Positions 26,502-30,676 of a DNA stretch of 30,676 nucleotides are shown piece after piece (the stretch's first letter is position 1; each line of letters opens with the position of its first letter). The position numbers and the translations under genes were made by a program. Location: IMG/VR virus record IMGVR_UViG_3300006100_000053, positions 1 through 30,676 of that record, one strand, 5' to 3'. Source of the DNA: a virus. The notes under the pieces were generated by a model. It was not told the DNA's origin. It was given only the letters and a program-made list of their open reading frames with translations, and did no database searches.

Positions 26502-27642
26502 CCTGACCCCCAAGCAACGTATAGAGAAAGCACACGTACAGATGATGGGACACCAAGCGACCATGCTCTACTCTGGTGTGTTCATGGTAGGCAAGACCGA
26601 GATCAGCGAGACAGTACGTACTGCTTGCACCAATGGTAGAGATACATGGTATGGCGCTGAGTTCGTGGATAAGTTGTCTACCTCTGATCTGCATGGCCTC
26701 ATCCTCCATGAGAATCTGCACAAGGTCTATCAGCATCACTGGTTGTGGAAGCATCTGTGGGATGAGGACAAGCGACTGGCTAATCAGTCTGCTGACTATG
26801 TGATTAACCTAGAGATCGCTGACCTGTCTGCCAAGTACAAGGACTTCATCACTCTGCCCGAGGGGGCGCTACTCGATGAGCGGTTCCGAGGTATGAATAC
26901 GCAGGAGGTGTTTAACATCCTCAAGGATGAGCAGGATGGTGGCGGTGGGGGCGGTGCGGGTGATGAGTTCGATGAGCATGACTTCGATGACCTGACTGAG
27001 GAAGAGAAGGATGCAATACGTAAGGAGGTAGAGCAGGCCATTCGTCAGGGTCAGATCCTTGCGGGTAAGCAGGGTGGTGATGTATCCAAGTCTATCAAGG
27101 ACTTGCTTGAGCCCAAGGTTAATTGGCGTGATCAGCTTAGTGAGTTCATGACCGAGCTTAGTTGTGGTAAGGATGACAGCACATGGCGGCGTCCCAATCG
27201 GCGGTGGCTACAGCACGATATCTATCTGCCATCTTCGATCAGCGAGTCGATGGGTTGCTTGGCTGTGATTCGTGATACGTCTGGTTCTGTCGATGACCTA
27301 CTGGCTTCCATCTTCTTCAGCGAGCTTGTCGCGTTGGTTGAGACGGTCAAGCCTTCCCTGATTCATGTCATCGACTGTGACGCAGATATTCAAGGGCATC
27401 GTATCTTCGATGAGTCCAACTACCATACTCTGCGCGATGCGCGTGATCTCAAGGGCGGTGGTGGTACGGATATGCGCGTGGCGTTTGACTACATCGTGGA
27501 GAAGAACCTGCGCCCCGAGGCAATCCTTGTTCTTACGGATGGGTATACGCCCTTCCCGACTACATCCTGTGCGCCCTCACTGTGGGCGATAACTACCGAT
27601 CAGCGTTCCCCGATCGGCGTAACTATTCGTTTGGAGGTTTGA
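26494..27642 (+). CDS. Metallopeptidase-like (HExxH) and VWA domain protein
   Basis: 382 aa from the ATG at 26494, preceded by AGGAG at 8 nt; a GTG at 26485 overlaps that site and is rejected. The N-terminal domain (1-140) has LHGLILHENLHKVYQHH with HENLH at residues 72-76, a zincin-type HExxH, plus NQSADYVIN (97-105), typical of DUF2201-type N-terminal domains. Residues 149-154 are a Gly run, followed by an acidic linker. The VWA domain (about 255-382) has a complete MIDAS: DTSGS (261-265), Thr325 in GGGGTDM, and Asp349 in LTDG. It probably binds metal and partner proteins under control of the MoxR ATPase. Proteolytic activity is possible but unproven. Confidence 0.85.
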   Translation: MNNLTPKQRIEKAHVQMMGHQATMLYSGVFMVGKTEISETVRTACTNGRDTWYGAEFVDKLSTSDLHGLILHENLHKVYQHHWLWKHLWDEDKRLANQSADYVINLEIADLSAKYKDFITLPEGALLDERFRGMNTQEVFNILKDEQDGGGGGGAGDEFDEHDFDDLTEEEKDAIRKEVEQAIRQGQILAGKQGGDVSKSIKDLLEPKVNWRDQLSEFMTELSCGKDDSTWRRPNRRWLQHDIYLPSSISESMGCLAVIRDTSGSVDDLLASIFFSELVALVETVKPSLIHVIDCDADIQGHRIFDESNYHTLRDARDLKGGGGTDMRVAFDYIVEKNLRPEAILVLTDGYTPFPTTSCAPSLWAITTDQRSPIGVTIRLEV

Positions 27643-27643
27643 T

Positions 27644-28255
27644 ATGTACGCAATGAGAGAAACCGTTCGTTACAAGATGTACTACAACTACGCGAGGCTG
27701 AAGGAGGTCTGTGCGGATAGCCCCGTCATGATGGGCATCTATGCCAACTACAGTCAGCCGTGCTTTGTAGATCAACTCAACAAGGAGAATGAGCGTAGGC
27801 TACGCATCCTCATGGACCCGACCACGCCTATGAATAAATACGTCGATGGTGTGGGGTACAAGGTTCCCTACAAGTATGCGTCCAAGAAGGGCGCAGAGGG
27901 TTCGATTGTCTATGTCATTGATGGTGCGATAAAACGCGCCGGGCAGGATGAAACAGGCCGAGAGACGATCAACCTACGCCGAGTTAAGTGGAGTAAGGTA
28001 CCGCAATGGGATAAGTGTGCTTGGGTCAATGGTGACTATGTACTGCTAGAGAAAGCCGAGGGATGGATGAAGCACGTGCGTAATCAGTGGCCCAACCCTG
28101 TGTTCATGGACCGCATGACCAACAAAGAGAAGGACAAGTTAGCCATGCTTCTGCTCCTGCCTGATGATGTGTACCTCGAAGGGATAGGTAGCGCGCGTAC
28201 TGGGCATACCGGAGACAGGATGTACTTTATGGAGATGGACTGTGAAGAAGAGTGA
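27644..28255 (+). CDS. Unknown protein downstream of VWA gene
   Basis: 203 aa (MYAMRETVRYKMYYNYARLK...). GGAGGTTTG precedes the ATG 1 nt after the VWA stop, so it is likely co-expressed. Contains IYANYSQPCFVDQLNKENER, a Lys/Tyr-rich region (KVPYKYASKKGAEGS), SKVPQWDKCAWVNGDYVLLE and an acidic end (MEMDCEEE). Not recognised. It could be a fifth member of the MoxR-VWA gene set; neighbouring phage genomes would show whether it travels with it. Confidence 0.7.
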   Translation: MYAMRETVRYKMYYNYARLKEVCADSPVMMGIYANYSQPCFVDQLNKENERRLRILMDPTTPMNKYVDGVGYKVPYKYASKKGAEGSIVYVIDGAIKRAGQDETGRETINLRRVKWSKVPQWDKCAWVNGDYVLLEKAEGWMKHVRNQWPNPVFMDRMTNKEKDKLAMLLLLPDDVYLEGIGSARTGHTGDRMYFMEMDCEEE

Positions 28256-28631
28256 CCCGATGGCCGATGCGATGACCAAGCTGACGATGCAAATGACTTG
28301 GGGTTTAGCTGTACCTGAGATCAATGCGTTCAGCATGGCGATGGCGCGGAAGAAGCAAAGCATCAAGGCACGAATACGTGTGGAGTATAGGCAGGGTGAG
28401 AGTGCGTATCTTGTGCACGATCTCTCAGACAACGAGGTCTACTATGTGACCGAGGAAGAGTTACCTGAGTGGGCCACAGAGTCTATGTCTCTGCTTCACC
28501 TACTCCCGCCGGGGTCTGAGCTTGATGACGTAGGATTCTTCTATGCTCCGGGCATATACTACCTTGAGATAAAGACAGCCGTGCCTAGTGAGCACAGGAG
28601 AAAGCTACGTGCAGAACAAGATGGCTCTTAG
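28242..28631 (+). CDS. Unknown small protein, GTG start
   Basis: 129 aa; GTG start with GGAG 7 nt upstream, overlapping the previous gene by 14 nt. Contains an N-terminal helix (MADAMTKLTMQMTWGLAVPE), a strand-rich middle (KARIRVEYRQGESAYLVHDL) and EVYYVTEEELPEWATESMS. Not recognised. Overlaps indicate continuous translation through this part of the operon. Confidence 0.65.
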   Translation: MKKSDPMADAMTKLTMQMTWGLAVPEINAFSMAMARKKQSIKARIRVEYRQGESAYLVHDLSDNEVYYVTEEELPEWATESMSLLHLLPPGSELDDVGFFYAPGIYYLEIKTAVPSEHRRKLRAEQDGS

Positions 28632-28818
28632 GTGGAAGTTCGTACTGGATGGTATGGCCTCTGTTCGCCCTGAGATGGGTGAAGACGGTGAGGTTGAGTT
28701 CATGTTGGTAGAGACACAGTATTCAGCAACGAGATGCTACAGCCCACAGGAGGTGGACGATGCGATAGATATCGCCATGCACTTGGCTCAAAGAGGTCAG
28801 GCTATTTACGTTCATTAA
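28609..28818 (+). CDS. Unknown small protein, GTG start
   Basis: 69 aa from the GTG at 28609 (AGGAG 8 nt before); a GTG at 28588 has no such site. It starts MQNKMALRWKFVLDGMASVR and ends with a helix (SPQEVDDAIDIAMHLAQRGQ). Overlaps the previous gene by 23 nt. Not recognised. Last gene before a 108-nt gap containing no clear terminator. Confidence 0.6.
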   Translation: MQNKMALRWKFVLDGMASVRPEMGEDGEVEFMLVETQYSATRCYSPQEVDDAIDIAMHLAQRGQAIYVH

Positions 28819-28926
28819 TAGATGTGTTCAAATATGTTCGGGCGGGCAACCATTTTAACCAATGGCTGATAGGAGTATCCCCGCCCCCTAACTAGGTCTG
28901 CACACCTTATGTGCATGGAGAAAACG

Positions 28927-29127
28927 ATGAAGAAGATTGCTTTGTTTGGTGAGTTTGTTCGTGAAACGTGGCCGCTGTGGGCGCTGATGTTCAGCGGTGG
29001 CGTAGGTCTTTTGCTGTGCGTAACCGCTCCGCCCTCTGTGACCCTCGATAGTAAATGGGAGTGCACGCTGTCACGCCCCGCCGGGTTAGGCGCAATGTGT
29101 TTGGAATACCAATACAAGGGGAAGTGA
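28927..29127 (+). CDS. Small single-span membrane protein
   Basis: 66 aa from the ATG at 28927, chosen because GGAG lies 6 nt before it. One hydrophobic segment, WPLWALMFSGGVGLLLCVTA (about residues 14-33), follows a basic N-terminus (MKKIALFGEFVRET). The outside part has two Cys (WECTLSRPAG, MCLEYQYKGK) that could form a disulfide. No lipobox or signal-peptidase site is clear. Function unknown. Confidence 0.6.
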   Translation: MKKIALFGEFVRETWPLWALMFSGGVGLLLCVTAPPSVTLDSKWECTLSRPAGLGAMCLEYQYKGK

Positions 29128-29128
29128 G

Positions 29129-29425
29129 ATGAAGACCTATGAATTGAACGCTGTGGAAGCATACCTTGCGCTGACCGCCCTGCGCTTTACCGCAGAGCAG
29201 GGATATACCTATGAGATCGAACATGGAGGGGATCTTACGGATTACCACGGGATGAAAGCCCTGATCGAGAGGCTCGAGCCTAAGCCGGCGAAGAAACACG
29301 CATGGATGGTGGTGTACCCGGACGAGTCTAGGTCTAGGCTCTTTGATTATCAGGACGATGCGGCAGGGTGGGCGTGTCATGCGCCGGAGAAATGTAAGGT
29401 AGTGCAGGTTACATGGGAGGAGTGA
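29129..29425 (+). CDS. Unknown small protein
   Basis: 98 aa (MKTYELNAVEAYLALTALRF...). The ATG is 1 nt after the previous stop, with GGGGAAG upstream. Contains a helix (AVEAYLALTALRFTAEQGYT), then PKPAKKHAWMVVYPDESRSR and a short Trp-rich end. Its stop overlaps the next start (TGATG). Not recognised; soluble and mixed in composition. Confidence 0.65.
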   Translation: MKTYELNAVEAYLALTALRFTAEQGYTYEIEHGGDLTDYHGMKALIERLEPKPAKKHAWMVVYPDESRSRLFDYQDDAAGWACHAPEKCKVVQVTWEE

Positions 29426-29847
29426 TGAGTAAGTCCATAAACCCCGGCGAGAACAACGGGCAGTCCAAGCTGACGATGGAGGCAGTGCAGATCATTCGAC
29501 ACCTGCTTCGCTGTGGGCATTCGGGTAAGGAAATCGCTACGGTTTATGGGCTCTCGTCTGGCCTGATCTCAGGCATACGCACAGGCAAGTTGTGGTCAGC
29601 ACCGGAGGAAGAATTGGTGGACAAGAATAAATTCAAGGGGCGTCCCTTCAGGGACGAGGACATTCAGATTATCACCGAGGAGGTGACGTATCTCATAGAG
29701 CAGGGCTATCGCGCACAGGACAGGGATCGTATTCTCGAAGGACTCGAAGTGGCTCTCGATGGCTCGACCAAGGACGAGTGGAGGCTGTGGACAGGGATGA
29801 AGTTGAGGAATGTGATTGATGACTTTTACATATTAGGAGCACCGTGA
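29425..29847 (+). CDS. Helix-turn-helix DNA-binding protein
   Basis: 140 aa from the ATG at 29425 (GGGAGGAG upstream, overlapping the previous stop as TGATG). Residues 11-55 read NGQSKLTMEAVQIIRHLLRC then GHSGKEIATVYGLSSGLISG with IRTGKLW. This is a resolvase/NUMOD-type helix-turn-helix in which the recognition helix is GLSSGLISGIRTG. The rest is acidic and helical (EDIQIITEEVTYLIEQGYRA, RILEGLEVALDG). No nuclease motif follows, so a transcriptional regulator or DNA-binding accessory role is plausible. It is the only clear sequence-specific DNA-binding protein in the plus arm, and a candidate binder of the palindrome family. Confidence 0.7.
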   Translation: MSKSINPGENNGQSKLTMEAVQIIRHLLRCGHSGKEIATVYGLSSGLISGIRTGKLWSAPEEELVDKNKFKGRPFRDEDIQIITEEVTYLIEQGYRAQDRDRILEGLEVALDGSTKDEWRLWTGMKLRNVIDDFYILGAP

Positions 29848-30053
29848 TGAGTAAGAACAATGGAGGCCCGGCGTTTCCGTCTTCAATAGTAGATGACTCC
29901 TTGCATGTGCCGGGTATGTCCCTCCGCGACTGGTTCGCGGCCAAGGCGATGCAGGGATTACTGCAGTACGCCTATGCACACGCGGATAGAGCGTCGGTTG
30001 CATACAAGGTGGCAGATGCCATGCTCGCTGAACGGGAGAAGGACAATGACTGA
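29847..30053 (+). CDS. Conserved small phage protein
   Basis: 68 aa from the ATG at 29847 (AGGAG 7 nt upstream); a GTG one codon earlier is less likely. NNGGPAFPSSIVDDS, PGMSLRDWFAAKAMQGLL and AYKVADAMLAERE form a pattern that is widespread in phages, usually of unknown function. It overlaps the next gene by 8 nt. No catalytic motif; size and conservation suggest a small accessory protein. Confidence 0.75.
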   Translation: MSKNNGGPAFPSSIVDDSLHVPGMSLRDWFAAKAMQGLLQYAYAHADRASVAYKVADAMLAEREKDND

Positions 30054-30384
30054 CAAAGCACTCCTAGAACTCGCGGCGAAAGCGGCGGGGATTGAACTTT
30101 TGTTTGAGGAAATGAAAGACGGGAGTATCTATTACTACTATAAGATTCCCGGTGATACGCAAGGGTGGAACCCTTTGAACTCTGATTCTGACGCTCTGCG
30201 CCTTGCGGTGAAGTTAGAAATTGATGTGAACTTTAATGACGTGAAGAAGCGCGTCTGGGCCGAACCGCAATACATAAATGAGCCGCCCTATCCGGTACAT
30301 GAAGGCTATGGAGACGACCCCTACGCCGCAACCCGTAGAGCCGTCGTAAGAGCAGCCGCTGAGATTGGCAGGGGGATGGAATGA
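30046..30384 (+). CDS. Conserved phage protein (WNPL...ALRLAV type)
   Basis: 112 aa (MTDKALLELAAKAAGIELLF...). It includes GDTQGWNPLNSDSDALRLAVKL and a C-terminal DDPYAATRRAVVRAAAEIGR. The 'W.PL..D.DALRLA...AATRRAIVRAAAEIGR' arrangement is common in phage proteins of unknown function encoded in accessory clusters. The start at 30046 overlaps the previous gene by 8 nt; upstream codons in this frame lie inside that gene and lack a ribosome-binding site. Confidence 0.75.
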   Translation: MTDKALLELAAKAAGIELLFEEMKDGSIYYYYKIPGDTQGWNPLNSDSDALRLAVKLEIDVNFNDVKKRVWAEPQYINEPPYPVHEGYGDDPYAATRRAVVRAAAEIGRGME

Positions 30385-30488
30385 ATAAGGAAGATATAAA
30401 AATTGCTTTGGGCATCCTTGTATTTTTCTTTCTTACTGGATTGGTGTGTATTTTTTTGGTTTGGATAGTGAAGCAGGTGCTGTTATGA
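30381..30488 (+). CDS. Small single-span membrane protein
   Basis: 35 aa, MNKEDIKIALGILVFFFLTG then LVCIFLVWIVKQVLL. Charged N-terminus and one long hydrophobic segment. The ATG overlaps the upstream stop (ATGA), and its own stop overlaps the next start (ATGA), which argues that it is a real gene. Function unknown. Confidence 0.6.
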   Translation: MNKEDIKIALGILVFFFLTGLVCIFLVWIVKQVLL

Positions 30489-30676
30489 GTAAAACAAACA
30501 TCCTCCCCAAACCCGATGGCTTTTATCGACACCATAGCGGGAAGGTCTATCAAGTTCTTGAGATTGCCAAGATGGAAGCAACCGGAGAGGTGGTGATTGT
30601 CTACCGTGAGCGTGGCTCAATAGACAACGTGTGGGTGCGCCCTGCATCCGAATGGTGGGATAAGTTTAAAGAGGTG
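30485..30676 (+). CDS. DUF1653-like protein, cut off by window end
   Basis: First 64 codons only. PDGFYRHHSGKVYQVLEIAK, then EVVIVYRERG and VWVRPASEWWDKF, match DUF1653, a small domain with 'Y.HyKG..Y.vl..A..sEt.e.lVvYr.l.....wVRP...f'. These are of unknown function and occur in bacteria and phages. It is coupled to the upstream membrane gene by ATGA overlap. Confidence 0.75.
   Translation, partial: MSKTNILPKPDGFYRHHSGKVYQVLEIAKMEATGEVVIVYRERGSIDNVWVRPASEWWDKFKEV

Noticed and set aside
1-30676. Temperate phage functions (integrase, repressor, att sites)
   Set aside because: No recombinase motif, CI-like repressor or att-type direct repeat pair was found; the window may simply not include them.

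Overview
The window is part of a tailed double-stranded DNA phage genome (Caudoviricetes), or an uncultured phage contig. It has two divergent arms. On the minus strand (about 18,820 down to 1) lies a dense late operon: terminase, portal, GroES-like co-chaperonin, scaffold-like protein, major capsid protein, head-tail adaptors and tail-fibre genes. On the plus strand (about 19,250 to the end) lie many small early or accessory genes. Two adaptor-like neck proteins, a long portal and no tape-measure gene within the window suggest a short-tailed (podovirus-like) virion; this is inference. Near-consensus sigma70 promoters and an rrn-like boxA suggest a Gram-negative, probably proteobacterial, host. 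The host cannot be fixed from the sequence. No integrase, repressor, polymerase, primase or tRNA gene is recognisable.

Late arm, in order of transcription: small-terminase candidate, TerL, DUF3310 protein, portal with an extra C-terminal domain, a 60-aa protein, GroES-like protein, scaffold-like protein, a conserved head-region protein, decoration-like protein, major capsid protein. Then come a terminator, a promoter, a GIY-YIG endonuclease and a second terminator/promoter pair. After these follow a virion protein, a small membrane protein, several low-complexity or basic small proteins, a beta-rich virion protein, a second GIY-YIG endonuclease inserted at the start of an adaptor gene, a zinc-ribbon protein, two 56-aa proteins, a second adaptor and virion/tail-fibre proteins. 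An HNH-AP2 endonuclease sits among the latter, and the last fibre gene runs off the left edge. Genes mostly abut or overlap (ATGA, TAATG), so translational coupling is expected.

The divergent region (18,821-19,369) holds a G-rich quadruplex-type motif, direct repeats, a large GC-rich inverted repeat and a sigma70 promoter. That promoter leads into a leader with a hairpin followed by a sequence almost identical to the rRNA antitermination element boxA. A second gene-free stretch (20,193-20,859) has a terminator, repeat clusters and a very AT-rich inverted repeat, and is a candidate control region or replication origin.

The plus-strand arm carries a perfect 20-bp palindrome, AACTTCATACGTATGAAGTT, in eight copies (seven perfect, one with a single change). 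All copies are intergenic or at gene ends, and all lie between 19,229 and 26,133. Two strong TTGACA-17-TATAAT promoters each have a copy about 30 nt into the transcript. One of them drives a three-component set: a DUF3150-like protein, a MoxR-like AAA+ ATPase, and a protein combining an HExxH metallopeptidase-like domain with a complete-MIDAS VWA domain. This repeat-punctuated module is the best candidate for an under-described system here. Downstream are coupled small phage genes ending in a partial DUF1653 gene.
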